From Psychrobacter glacincola (GTDB lineage Bacteria; Pseudomonadota; Gammaproteobacteria; Pseudomonadales; Moraxellaceae): a stretch of 64,000 bases of DNA. Made by a program: the position numbers and the translations under genes. Position 1 is the stretch's first letter. Every line of letters starts with the position of its first letter. Below the pieces are notes generated by a model. The model was given only the letters and a program-made list of their open reading frames with translations, was not told the origin of the DNA and did no database searches. Positions 55,241-64,000 of this stretch are shown piece after piece. The stretch lies in the NCBI RefSeq assembly GCF_904846215.1, contig NZ_CAJGZK010000019.1:1-64000 (forward strand). Reading direction: 5' to 3'.

Positions 55241-56659
55241 TCAATGGTCAAGCTGGAGTTTTTCATAGCTGCCTGTCCGATGAGCACGGTATAAGAACCC
55301 AGCGAGTATCAGCATTCTTAGTAATAATAAACACCATACGCTAAGCCAGATGCCCATCATATCCCACTGCTGATAAAGCAACCAACTCAGTGGGAAAAAG
55401 ATAACCGCTAAGATAACAGCGGCATTGCGAATGATACTACCTGCCGTTAAACCAAAAAATATCCCATCTAACCAATAAGCACCAACCCCAACGAGTGGTA
55501 GCAAAACGGCATACAGGTGATAGTCGTAGGCGAGCGTAAAGACGGGTTCAATATTGGTCATAAACTGTAAATATGTGGGCATGGCAAGCCACCATATCGC
55601 ACTTAGCAAGATAGCGAGACCGTAGCTCACGATGCCGGTACGCTGCACAACAATACGAAAGCGTGACCAATCTCGTCGACCTGCTGCTTGTCCACTTAAC
55701 GTCTCAGCAGAGACTGCCACCCCATCAAGGGCAAAGGCTGAGATGCTTAATACTTGTAATAAAATAGCATTGGCCGCCAGTATGACATCGCCGCTTTGGG
55801 CAGAGAGTCGAGTAATCCAAGCAAAGCTTAGGGTTAAAATAAGCGTACGAATAAAGATATCTTTATTTAATGAAAATAGCCTAAGCATATTACTCTTGCT
55901 AAAATGCTGCGGGTCAGCGGTAAATAACGCCTGCCAAGAGATTTTTAAATGTAGACGACTGAGCCATAATGCCAATACCACGCCCAGCCAAAAGGCAATC
56001 GTTGTACCCAATGCGACACCGATCAAGCCCATATCCATCACAAAGACAAAAAATAGCGTCAGAATGATATTAATTATGGCGATAAAACCTTGTTGATACA
56101 GCATATAACGGGTCTTGCCTTGACCGGCAAACCAGCCGATAAAAGCAAAGTTCATCAGCTCAGCAATCACACCCCAAAAACGCACATCTAAATACGTCTT
56201 TGCTGCCATACCGCTATTAGGGTTGGCGGATAGCGCCCGTAGACCAATATCAATGAGCCAAGGTTTTGTCAGTAGTAAAACCATGCCAATAATAAATGCC
56301 AAAGCCAATGCCCGCTGCAAGATGGACAACAGCGGTGATTGCTGACTAGGATTATTTTTTAGAGTATCGCTATGACTAGTGCTTTTATTAGCCAACTGTC
56401 CTAATGCTTGCGCCGAAAGTCCAGATGAGGCATATTGCAGAAAGTTAAAACTGACAAGCAATAGTGATAGCAGTTGTACTGCAAGCCCGATACCAGCAAG
56501 TTTTGCTGTGTCATTCATATTGCCAATAATCGCCGTATCAATGACGCTTTGTAGTGGCATTGCAAGATTTGCCAATAATACTGGCAATGCAATAGCGATA
56601 ATACGTGCATAGCGAGTGTCGATAGGCGGCATAGCACTTGGCGGTAGGGTAGATGACAT
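55241..56659 (-). CDS. MATE family efflux transporter (DinF-like)
   Basis: 472 residues with about 12 membrane segments in two related halves. IALPVLLANLAMPLQSVIDT and IIGNMNDTAKLAGIGLAVQL match the DinF branch of MATE exporters; ALDGVAVSAETLSGQAAGR is the second-half counterpart. It probably exports cations or drugs in exchange for Na+ or H+. Residues about 90-110 are a polar loop with Ser/Asn repeats. The ATG lacks a clear ribosome site. Confidence 0.87.
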   Translation of the reverse strand: MSSTLPPSAMPPIDTRYARIIAIALPVLLANLAMPLQSVIDTAIIGNMNDTAKLAGIGLAVQLLSLLLVSFNFLQYASSGLSAQALGQLANKSTSHSDTLKNNPSQQSPLLSILQRALALAFIIGMVLLLTKPWLIDIGLRALSANPNSGMAAKTYLDVRFWGVIAELMNFAFIGWFAGQGKTRYMLYQQGFIAIINIILTLFFVFVMDMGLIGVALGTTIAFWLGVVLALWLSRLHLKISWQALFTADPQHFSKSNMLRLFSLNKDIFIRTLILTLSFAWITRLSAQSGDVILAANAILLQVLSISAFALDGVAVSAETLSGQAAGRRDWSRFRIVVQRTGIVSYGLAILLSAIWWLAMPTYLQFMTNIEPVFTLAYDYHLYAVLLPLVGVGAYWLDGIFFGLTAGSIIRNAAVILAVIFFPLSWLLYQQWDMMGIWLSVWCLLLLRMLILAGFLYRAHRTGSYEKLQLDH

Positions 56660-56744
56660 AAGGCAATCGCTTAGATAGGCAGATTAAGAATGCTCATAGG
56701 TAGTGTTAAGGATAAGAACTTATAGCAGCGCTTAAATTTTTAGC

Positions 56745-56882
56745 TATAGTCAAAATACTCTAAAAACGCTACGGTGTTGCGGGTATAAATTTTTTGCAGC
56801 CTCTGTCTGCGTAGGCACAGCAAGCAAGAAAAATTGATACCCGCAGTACATAATGTGTCGATATTACTTTTCACTGACTATA
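56745..56882 (+). repeat. Correia-like palindromic repeat, copy 13
   Basis: Ends are TATAGTCA and TGACTATA. The inner stem TGCGGGTAT (56778-56786) pairs with ATACCCGCA (56837-56845), again changed on both sides. The loop is GCAGCCTCTGTCTGCG. The outer arms are nearly the same as copies 2 and 9. Confidence 0.93.
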
Positions 56883-56909
56883 TTGATTTGATCTTGACCA
56901 GCATATATA

Positions 56910-56942
56910 GACAAAAGCACCTAGAGTCTAGGTGCTTTTGTC
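56910..56942 (-). terminator. 33-bp perfect palindromic terminator after secF
   Basis: GACAAAAGCACCTAGA and TCTAGGTGCTTTTGTC flank a single G. In the folded RNA the loop would open to five bases. Either strand could terminate; on the minus strand it follows secF by 61 bases. Confidence 0.85.
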
Positions 56943-57002
56943 ATGATTACGCTTATCTACTCACTTAGTAGAGAATTTACCAAGTGAGCTGGGGTGCCAT
57001 TA

Positions 57003-58247
57003 TCAATCTTGTTCAAACATTTTTGGATCATTGAAAGTCACGATTTCTTCTTCAAACTCAGGTTTTACTTTGACGATAAAGTCATCACGTGACAGACCCA
57101 TCGCTAGAGGAATCGAGCTTGCAATATAAGTAGAGGAGTAAGTACCAGCAAGTAAACCAATAAACAGCGCCGCTGAGAACCAGAATAAGCCATCACCGCC
57201 TAAGAATAGCATCGCTAACACCACTAATAGTACGGTTGATATAGTCATAATCGTACGGCGTAGTGTCTCTGTCAATGACAAATCAATCGTTTGACGCGGA
57301 CTAATACCGCGGACACGGCGGAAGTTTTCACGGATACGGTCATAGACAACGATGGTATCGTTCAATGAATAACCAATCAATGCCAAGATGGCTGCTAGTA
57401 CCGTTAAGTCAAATGGGAAGCCAAATAAGGCAAAAACACCGATGGTCACGACAGCATCATGGAACAAGGACAACACCGCACCAATCGCCAGTTTGAACTG
57501 AAAGCGCAAGGCGACATATCCAAGCATACAGGCTAGTGCGAGTACAATCGACATGACTGAGCTTAGGTAGATCTCGTTACCAACTTGACTGCCGATAATA
57601 TTAACATTACTGATTTCAACATCATTATTAGGTAGCGCTAACGCTTCGCTCAGGCTGGTGTTAAGACCATCGATGTTATCAGATTGGGGTGGCAAGCGTA
57701 TTAGCAGCTCTTGCGAGGTGCCTAGATACTGCACGACTGCATCATCAAAGCCATTATCTGCTAACGCAGTGACCACATCACCTTGTTCAACAGATTGCTC
57801 ATAGCGCACATCTGCTGACACGCCACCCGTAAAATCAAGACCAAGGTTTAAGCCATTGACCGCAATCGCAATAATACTACCAATCACCAAAATGATTGAT
57901 AAAATGCCCATTGGCTTTTCTAGTTTCATAAAAGGGATGATACGCTGATCACCGACGGCTTTGATACCCCCTTCGGCATAGGCAGCAGCATCTTCAGCGG
58001 CATCACCTAATGCTAAGCTAGGATCAAGAGCAGTAGTCGCGAATACTTGACTGTCTTTATTAGCCCCTTTGCCAGTACGCTGAGTTTTACTGGCTGATTT
58101 CTTAGCAGTGGCGTTATTGGTTTGGGTATTGCTACCTTTGCCATCACGGCGCGGTTTTTTACGCCCACGCCCACTTGCTTCACTATTTGAGCCGTTGGGT
58201 TCAGGATTGTTCTGTTGTTCTAGAGGGTTGTTATTATCGATTGCCAT
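57003..58247 (-). CDS. secF: Protein translocase subunit SecF with long N-terminal extension
   Basis: With SecD it uses the proton gradient to assist Sec export. It has 414 residues against 323 in E. coli. The core begins about residue 105: first membrane helix 112-131, GLDFTGG at 136-142, then five further helices including SLNDTIVVYDRIREN. Residues 1-100 are hydrophilic and Asn/Gly/Lys-rich (GRGRKKPRRDGKGSNTQTNN), then Ala/Asp-rich, and would lie in the cytoplasm. AGGAGA precedes the ATG, supporting the long form. It starts 9 bases after secD. Confidence 0.93.
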   Translation of the reverse strand: MAIDNNNPLEQQNNPEPNGSNSEASGRGRKKPRRDGKGSNTQTNNATAKKSASKTQRTGKGANKDSQVFATTALDPSLALGDAAEDAAAYAEGGIKAVGDQRIIPFMKLEKPMGILSIILVIGSIIAIAVNGLNLGLDFTGGVSADVRYEQSVEQGDVVTALADNGFDDAVVQYLGTSQELLIRLPPQSDNIDGLNTSLSEALALPNNDVEISNVNIIGSQVGNEIYLSSVMSIVLALACMLGYVALRFQFKLAIGAVLSLFHDAVVTIGVFALFGFPFDLTVLAAILALIGYSLNDTIVVYDRIRENFRRVRGISPRQTIDLSLTETLRRTIMTISTVLLVVLAMLFLGGDGLFWFSAALFIGLLAGTYSSTYIASSIPLAMGLSRDDFIVKVKPEFEEEIVTFNDPKMFEQD

Positions 58248-58256
58248 AGTTTTCTC

Positions 58257-60134
58257 CTAACCGATGCTCAGACGTTTGATAGATTTACGCTTACCATAAG
58301 CAATTTGTATCAGTGCGCGGGTTACTAAAATTGCCGTAAACAGCGAGCTGACGATACCAATGGCCAAAGTAATCGCAAAGCCTTTAATCGGACCTGTACC
58401 AATCGCAAATAAGATAAAGGCGACCAGTAAGGTTGTGATATTGGCATCGAAAATACTACTATAAGCACGATCAAAACCTGCCACGATAGCTGATTTCGGT
58501 CTCACTCCATTTGCCAGCTCCTCACGGATACGCTCAAAAATCAGCACGTTGGCATCGACCGCCATACCAATGGTCAATACAATACCAGCGATACCAGGTA
58601 GCGTTAGCGATGAGCCTAAGATTGACATAATAGAGATAATGATAATAACGTTGAATGCTAGAGCGATATTAGCGATCACACCAAATAGACGATAGAAGAT
58701 AATCATAAACGCAAAAACTAATAAATAACCTACCTGCGTAGAGAATAAGCCTTTATCGATATTTTCCTGACCAAGTGATGGGCCAATGGTGCGCTCTTCA
58801 ACGAAATACATCGGTGCCGCTAACGCGCCTGAGCGTAGTAACAATGCAAGCTCGGCCGCTTCAGCACTACTGTCCAGACCAGTGATACGGAAAGATGAGC
58901 CTAGTACGGCTTGGATGTTGGCACGGTTAATGACTTTCGTTTCAGCATATGGCGTCCGAACTTCAGTCGTTTCGCCAGTAGCTGGGTCTTCTTCATAAGT
59001 GATTCGTTGTTTATTTTCAATGAATACTACCGCCATTTGCTTGCCAACCGCGGTACGGGTAGCGTTTTGCATGAGCTTACCACCAGCGCTATCTAAGGTA
59101 ATACTAACCTCAGGTGAGCCACTTTCATCAATACCTGTCTGAGCATTGGTGACTTTATCACCAGTGACGATCGATTGACGCTCCAGCAATACTGGCGGAC
59201 CATCAAGCGTTTCAAATGGGAAAGCTTCAGTACCAGCAGGAGGTATACCGCCCGTATAATTTTCGGCACCTTCAGCGACCATACGGAACTCAAGGTTGGC
59301 CGTACGACCAAGGACACGTTTTGCCTCAGCGGTATCTTGTACACCTGGCAGCTCAACGACGATACGGCTAGCACCTTGTGATTGCACCAAGGCTTCTGTC
59401 ACCCCAAGCTCAGCAATACGATTGCGTAGGGTAGTCAAGTTCTGGTTGACCGCATAGCTATTGATTTCATCAAGCGTAGCGTCGTTATACGCCAAAATCA
59501 GCGCAGGACCTTGCCCATCGATAGAAGATTGCAGCGTAAAAGTATTACTCATCGAGCTTTGCAAAACGTTTTGTGCGCGGTTACGAGTGTCTGTATCAGA
59601 AAAATGCAATACCACAGTACGCTTGTCGTTTTTGATACCTTTAACAGCAATACGCTCAGCTCTTAGATCTCGTCGAATATCACGACTGGCACTGATGAGA
59701 CGTTGTTCAAGCGCTTTGTCCATATCAACTTCTAAGACGAAACGGACACCACCGCGCAAATCAAGACCAAGTTTCATGGGCTTTGCGCCGATATCACGTA
59801 ACCACTGCGGTGTTGTCTGCGCCAAGTTCAGCGCGACCACATAGTTATCGCCCAAGTTCTTTCTCAATACTTCCTGAGCCTTGAGCTGATCGACTGGATT
59901 ATCAAGACGTACTAACGCACTGTTGCCTATAAACGTACCATCATGGTAGTTCAAGCCAGCTTCTTTTAACAAGCCTTGCGACTCGGTCAAGATGCCTTCA
60001 GACAACTGCGTGCCTGCTGCGGCACTGGTGATCTGTACGGCAGGTTCGTCAGGGTATAAGTTAGGAGCAGCGTATAGACCGGCAATGATTAGTACGACGA
60101 TGATGAGTAGGTATTTCCAAGCGGGATATTGCAT
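58257..60134 (-). CDS. secD: Protein translocase subunit SecD
   Basis: 625 residues from the ATG at 60134, which has AAAGAAG upstream; an upstream in-frame start at 60170 adds 12 poor residues. One N-terminal helix (WKYLLIIVVLIIAGLYAAP) is followed by periplasmic P1 with GLDLRGGVRFVLEVD. A C-terminal five-helix block contains GMAVDANVLIFERIREEL. Co-transcribed with secF. Confidence 0.96.
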   Translation of the reverse strand: MQYPAWKYLLIIVVLIIAGLYAAPNLYPDEPAVQITSAAAGTQLSEGILTESQGLLKEAGLNYHDGTFIGNSALVRLDNPVDQLKAQEVLRKNLGDNYVVALNLAQTTPQWLRDIGAKPMKLGLDLRGGVRFVLEVDMDKALEQRLISASRDIRRDLRAERIAVKGIKNDKRTVVLHFSDTDTRNRAQNVLQSSMSNTFTLQSSIDGQGPALILAYNDATLDEINSYAVNQNLTTLRNRIAELGVTEALVQSQGASRIVVELPGVQDTAEAKRVLGRTANLEFRMVAEGAENYTGGIPPAGTEAFPFETLDGPPVLLERQSIVTGDKVTNAQTGIDESGSPEVSITLDSAGGKLMQNATRTAVGKQMAVVFIENKQRITYEEDPATGETTEVRTPYAETKVINRANIQAVLGSSFRITGLDSSAEAAELALLLRSGALAAPMYFVEERTIGPSLGQENIDKGLFSTQVGYLLVFAFMIIFYRLFGVIANIALAFNVIIIISIMSILGSSLTLPGIAGIVLTIGMAVDANVLIFERIREELANGVRPKSAIVAGFDRAYSSIFDANITTLLVAFILFAIGTGPIKGFAITLAIGIVSSLFTAILVTRALIQIAYGKRKSIKRLSIG

Positions 60135-60304
60135 AATCACTTCTTTAAGTTGATAAACTACTGGCGACACAGGTCACAAGTTAGCCGATGGGAAGTTAGC
60201 GATAACAATGGTGAGGTACTTATTCAGCCGCTATAGCAGCCATAATAATATAGTACACCACTGCGATCATCCGCGATGATAGTAAAACATAAAACGGTAA
60301 AGTC

Positions 60305-60336
60305 AAAAATGACCGTAAATAATGTACGGTCATTTT
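60305..60336 (-). terminator. Terminator-like hairpin between yajC and secD
   Basis: AAAATGACCGTA and TACGGTCATTTT form a perfect 12-base stem with a 7-base loop. On the minus strand it is followed by T. It lies about 100 bases past the yajC stop. The rest of 60135-60437 has no gene that I see. Confidence 0.75.
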
Positions 60337-60437
60337 ATAGTCATTACAACTATTAATCGATACTGAAATAGTAATAGTAAGTCATTATCCGACAAGCCAT
60401 TATTCCAGTGATCAATTATCACAATCATAAGTAACGA

Positions 60438-60764
60438 TTAAACGCTTTCGATAGTACCAGCTGGCAATACTGAAATAACAGAAGCACGTTGTACTTTGAT
60501 GTCCGTATTATTATTTAAGCTGACCACTGCATAATCGCCTTCTAAATGTTTGATACGACCCATCAAACCACCAGCAAATATGATTTCACTGCCAACTGTC
60601 AAAGCACTTACCATAGCGCGATGCTCTTTAGTACGTTTTGATTGTGGACGAATCACCAAAAAGTAAAAAATAGCAAAAAAAGCAACTGGCAATAAGATTT
60701 GACCAAACAGTGAGGCGGCACCGGCAGTTTCAGCAGCATGAGCAGCTTGGATAAATAACAACAT
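60438..60764 (-). CDS. yajC: Preprotein translocase subunit YajC
   Basis: Small SecDF-associated membrane protein. 108 residues from the ATG at 60764, with GAGAAAA upstream; a TTG at 60779 is less likely. One membrane helix (LLPVAFFAIFYFLVIRPQ) is followed by the conserved RPQSKRTKEHRAMVSAL and a KOW-like soluble tail. tgt, commonly upstream, is absent here. A hairpin separates it from secD. Confidence 0.93.
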   Translation of the reverse strand: MLLFIQAAHAAETAGAASLFGQILLPVAFFAIFYFLVIRPQSKRTKEHRAMVSALTVGSEIIFAGGLMGRIKHLEGDYAVVSLNNNTDIKVQRASVISVLPAGTIESV

Positions 60765-61334
60765 AATTTTTCTCGACAAGTTATAGATAATAATTAATTT
60801 AGACGCATAGTAGCAAAAAATACCAGACTTGGTAACTGTTAATCATAAGCTGGGTATGTTTTTCTTAAGCTAAAGAGATGTTGATAGCGCGCTATTTTGC
60901 CTTTCTTCCTTTTTAAACTGTCTATACTATATAGAATCTATTAACTTACCAAATAAGCCTAATATTAACTAGTTACTATTTTAGCAAGGAAAATTGATAT
61001 TCTCTCATTCTCAAATGTATCGTGATTATTGAAATATATAGTGATTTATTGTGAAATAAGCGCATCAATGCTACTATCGAAAGCAAATAGTCATCAGTCT
61101 TTACAGTAAGATTCAAGCCACTGTACTGAGCGATAGTCGCTCATTTATATATCAAAAATCGACACTATATCCGATAATATTTTCTATCTGCTTGCCTCGG
61201 CTCATGATATATTGTGACTTCCTTTTTCTTTTTTATTTAGGTTACCTAACTTGTTCACCTCTTTTGTGTCTGTACTTCGTTTACATCGTTCGCGTGCTTG
61301 TCGTAAAGACGCTTCCGCCAAACCTCCCCCGACG
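60765..61334. other. Divergent gap between yajC and the CNNM gene
   Basis: AT-rich, no gene recognised. It contains a 17-base palindrome, TGAGCGA-TAG-TCGCTCA, at 61127-61143, a possible operator. The last 84 bases (61251-61334) are open in frame with the next gene and could belong to it if a TTG start is used. Confidence 0.45.
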
Positions 61335-62540
61335 ATGCGTGGCGATACTCGCTTGAGTATCAAATCCTTTCTGTTGTTATCTGGGATAACGTTGCTACCG
61401 CAAACTGTTTGGGCAGCTGAAGCATTGGCGGACCCAAGCGCAAGCAGCATACTACTGCTCATCTTATTTGTAGTAGTAGCGATTGGCATCTCTTTTATTT
61501 GTTCGTTGGCAGAGGCTGCACTACTCAGTATGACACCGTCATATATTGCTGACATTCAAGAGACTAATCCAAAAAGAGCCAATATGCTAAGACGTTTAAA
61601 GATTGATAATATCGATCAGTCTTTGGCAGCTATCTTGACGCTGAACACAGTGGCGCATACTTTGGGCTCTATTGGTGCTGGTGCGCAGGCAACGATTGTA
61701 TTTGGTAGTGCTTGGTTTGGATTATTTTCTGCAGTCATGACATTGGCGATTTTGTTCTTATCAGAAATCATGCCAAAAACTCTCGGGACGATATACTGGC
61801 GCCAATTAGGTGGTATGGTTGCTTATTTTGTACGAGGTATTATTTTACTGTTGTATCCACTTATTTGGATATCAGAAAAATTAACAAAGCTACTAGTGCG
61901 CGGAAAAGAACCACAGGCGTTTAGCCGTCGTGAGTTTGCCGCGCTTGCCAGTATCGGTGAAGAGTCAGGACAGATTGATCCATTAGAGTCGCGTATCATC
62001 CGTAACTTACTGGCATTTGGTGCTATTAAAGTTGAAGATATAATGACCCCGCGTTCAGTGATGCTCTCTTTTGAAGAAAATAAAACAGTCGCCGAGTTAT
62101 TGGTTGATCGCCCAAAGCTGACCTTTTCTAGACTACCGATTTATGATGGTGATTTGGATAATATTACAGGCTTTGTATTAAAAACCGACATGCTATTAGC
62201 AAAGGTCAATCACGCAGTAGACAAGCCGTTGACGCAGTTTAAACGTGACATCACCTTTGTATTCTCAAAAATGAAATTGTTTGATTTACTGGAGCTGATG
62301 CTCAAAAACCGACTCCATATTGCGATTACGGTTGGCGAATATGGTGAAGTCAAAGGCTTGGTTACTTTAGAGGATGTGTTTGAGACACTGTTGGGTCTTG
62401 AAATTGTTGATGAGATAGATCGTGTTGAAGACATGCAAGCATTGGCACGACAAATGATGGACAGACGTGTCGAGCGCTTGGGTATGAAGTTAAGCGATGA
62501 TGAGCATTATGAAGACTATACGGCTGACAATAAATCGTAA
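61335..62540 (+). CDS. CNNM/hemolysin-C-type transporter with CBS pair
   Basis: Likely divalent-cation (Mg2+/Co2+) transport or homeostasis protein. 401 residues from the ATG at 61335. That start gives a signal-peptide-like N-terminus (SFLLLSGITLLPQTVWA); a TTG at 61251 would add 28 residues. A CNNM (DUF21) membrane domain with SLAEAALLSMTPSYI and LFLSEIMPKTLGTIYWRQLG is followed by a CBS pair beginning VEDIMTPRSVML. It stops soon after the second CBS domain, so the CorC/HlyC C-terminal domain is missing. No clear ribosome site at either start. Confidence 0.82.
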   Translation: MRGDTRLSIKSFLLLSGITLLPQTVWAAEALADPSASSILLLILFVVVAIGISFICSLAEAALLSMTPSYIADIQETNPKRANMLRRLKIDNIDQSLAAILTLNTVAHTLGSIGAGAQATIVFGSAWFGLFSAVMTLAILFLSEIMPKTLGTIYWRQLGGMVAYFVRGIILLLYPLIWISEKLTKLLVRGKEPQAFSRREFAALASIGEESGQIDPLESRIIRNLLAFGAIKVEDIMTPRSVMLSFEENKTVAELLVDRPKLTFSRLPIYDGDLDNITGFVLKTDMLLAKVNHAVDKPLTQFKRDITFVFSKMKLFDLLELMLKNRLHIAITVGEYGEVKGLVTLEDVFETLLGLEIVDEIDRVEDMQALARQMMDRRVERLGMKLSDDEHYEDYTADNKS

Positions 62541-62938
62541 AAACTTAATAGGTCATGGCTGCGTAAACCATTATATAAGCATCATCATTTAATGTATGCT
62601 TTCTATAAGATAACCATCTTGCCTAAAGAGTATGCTTTACTGAAGTAGTCGCAATAATTACACAGGGTGTCACAAGGCTGTGAGAATTAAGTGATAGGCT
62701 AAAAACATCCTAACGAGGGCTGCTAAAAATCTCATATAAAATACTTGTTAGAAATGACGGTCAACAAAAACACTGCTTAACCACTTTTACTTTGTTGATT
62801 AAATATATCAGGTCATCAGTAACTATTGTTTCAATAGGTATAAGATTTATTGGATATAAATAGCATTCTATAATTAAATCGCAGCTATGTCATTGTCGTC
62901 TAATAACAATGATTATAAAGCCACTATTAAGGAATATC
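62541..62938. other. 398-base gap, no gene seen
   Basis: AT-rich with no repeat copy or strong terminator. It presumably holds the promoter of the exported protein gene that follows; AAGGAATATC at its end is that gene's ribosome site. Confidence 0.4.
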
Positions 62939-63433
62939 ATGAAACAACTATGGGGAACAGGGCTGCTGGCTCTATTGATAAAAGGTGCTAGCGTGGTGGC
63001 AATTGTTGCTGCCGTCAGCGCCATCACTGTCAGTGCGCAAGCGGCAACCATGACTGAAGCCTTGGTACAAAACTACGCAACTGCTATGAAAACTGCCGCA
63101 AATAATCAAAATATCAATCAGGTTGCGCGCTTGGTTTCTGATGAGGCATTGATTTCATTATCCAGAAAAGGCAAGTCTACCAGTTTGGATAAAGAGGCTT
63201 ATTTAAAGCTGTTGCAAAATAGCTGGGGCAATACCTCAAACTACCGCTATGATATCAATGTCGATAATATCGTGATTTCAGGTGGGCAAGCAAAAGCCAA
63301 TGTGACTACCAATGAAAGCTGGGTCAAAGATGGTCAAAAGGTCTCCTTTGCCACCACATCAAGAGTGACATTGGCTTTATCTACCGGCGACGCTATACTT
63401 CTGCGCGCTGTATCACAAGTTACGATTAATTAA
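62939..63433 (+). CDS. Exported NTF2/SnoaL-like protein of unknown function
   Basis: 164 residues from the ATG at 62939, chosen for AAGGAAT seven bases upstream (an open stretch to 62909 lacks one). The signal peptide ends TVSAQAA (cleavage near 37-40). The mature part (EALVQNYATAMKTAANNQN, DEALISLSRKGKSTSLDKE, NVTTNESWVKDGQKVSFAT) looks like an NTF2-like cone fold. Probably periplasmic. No partner gene is evident. Confidence 0.7.
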   Translation: MKQLWGTGLLALLIKGASVVAIVAAVSAITVSAQAATMTEALVQNYATAMKTAANNQNINQVARLVSDEALISLSRKGKSTSLDKEAYLKLLQNSWGNTSNYRYDINVDNIVISGGQAKANVTTNESWVKDGQKVSFATTSRVTLALSTGDAILLRAVSQVTIN

Positions 63434-63608
63434 TCTTCTTTCGATAATAAAGTCAGCTAGCAAGCAGAACCTTTAGCCATCAATGATAGAGCGCAGTAAA
63501 TTTTGTGCATTATCTTTTATATTGAGCTGGTCTTTGTTTGATATTGCATACTATACTGTCAATCAACTTTATTTCATCACTTTTTATTGTTAGGAAACTT
63601 TCATTATC

Positions 63609-64000
63609 ATGTCTACTGTGTCATCAAACTATCGCCCATTTATAGCTTTACCATTGACGCTTGCGGTGTCAACGCTCCTTATCAGTGCTTGTAGTAATAC
63701 ATCAGCGGTGAAAAATACGGGTGCGACTGGCAGCACAGCTGTGGTTAATAAGCGTCCGACCACGCAAGTTCAGGCAACGGGAAATGCAGATTATTCAACT
63801 GCATTTTTGGATGCTGAAAGTTTAGATGAGCTTGCTGATTTATTAGAAGCCAACGATATGACTATGGTTGAGGGCAACAAACTTGCCATTCAACAATATG
63901 GTGATTTGTGGAATCGCCTACGTGCTGGGTATCGGATGAACGGTGGACAGCCGGTTTACAATCAGCGTATTGAAGCACAAAAAGGCTGGTTTACCAGTAG
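63609..64000 (+). CDS. mltD: Membrane-bound lytic murein transglycosylase D (5' part only)
   Basis: Partial gene cut by the window edge, 130 codons visible. The lipoprotein signal peptide ends in the lipobox LISAC. DLWNRLRAGYRM followed by NQRIEAQKGWFTS is the conserved lead-in to the MltD catalytic domain; the catalytic Glu and LysM repeats would be outside the window. A Ser/Thr/Ala-rich linker follows the lipobox. AGGAAAC is about 14 bases before the ATG, a long spacing. Confidence 0.85.
   Translation, partial: MSTVSSNYRPFIALPLTLAVSTLLISACSNTSAVKNTGATGSTAVVNKRPTTQVQATGNADYSTAFLDAESLDELADLLEANDMTMVEGNKLAIQQYGDLWNRLRAGYRMNGGQPVYNQRIEAQKGWFTS

Noticed and set aside
1428-56882. CRISPR-like interpretation of the dispersed repeats
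   Set aside because: Copies are kilobases apart, in both orientations, with no short regular spacers and no cas genes.

Overview
The window reads as a chromosomal segment of a moderately AT-rich gammaproteobacterium of the family Moraxellaceae, most likely Psychrobacter. I infer this from gene content and order (exbB-exbD-msbA-lpxK-kdsB, holB-pilZ, cvpA-purF), protein style, and a dense family of palindromic intergenic repeats. No search was run. No rRNA, tRNA, prophage or CRISPR array was seen. The only recognisable transposase is an IS30-like 3' remnant at the left edge.

Layout. 0-7.2 kb: ExbB/ExbD, then lipid A/Kdo genes (msbA, lpxK, kdsB), DNA polymerase III delta' (holB) and pilZ. 7.4-14.3 kb: PPK2, a thiolase with an unusual tail, a divergent high-molecular-weight FabG and a MaoC-type hydratase, then a DUF442-type phosphatase. 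14.5-25.3 kb: serine hydrolase, Na+/H+ antiporter, ilvD, HIT protein, BetT-like choline transporter, dusB and a DUF1622 protein. 25.5-30.4 kb: SDR, an ApeA-like HEPN anti-phage gene, a small tail-anchored protein, ppa and lipB. 30.9-39.8 kb: coniferyl-aldehyde-type dehydrogenase, a choline/betaine ABC system (fused ProX-ProW plus ProV), a thioredoxin-MsrA-MsrB fusion and pncB. 39.8-50.2 kb: xseB/xseA, a lipoprotein, an alpha/beta hydrolase, zapE, a nitroreductase, gpsA, sixA and gspL-gspM. 50.5-64 kb: pyrD, cvpA-purF, azlCD, a MATE pump, secD-secF, yajC, a CNNM/CBS protein, an exported NTF2-like protein and the 5' part of mltD.

Several genes fall into functional sets. These are outer-envelope biogenesis and transport (exbBD, msbA, lpxK, kdsB, secDF, yajC, gspLM, mltD), osmoprotection (BCCT and ABC uptake of choline/betaine), acyl-CoA/acyl chain metabolism (thiolase, FabG, MaoC) and nucleotide/cofactor supply (pyrD, purF, pncB, ppa, lipB).

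The most striking signal is a repeat family of 13 copies (about one per 5 kb). Elements are about 130-156 bp, with ends TATAGTCA...TGACTATA, and recall neisserial Correia elements. Each carries a perfect or near-perfect inner stem whose sequence differs from copy to copy on both sides while the central loop stays conserved. The second notable item is the lone ApeA-like gene with direct-repeat motifs upstream.
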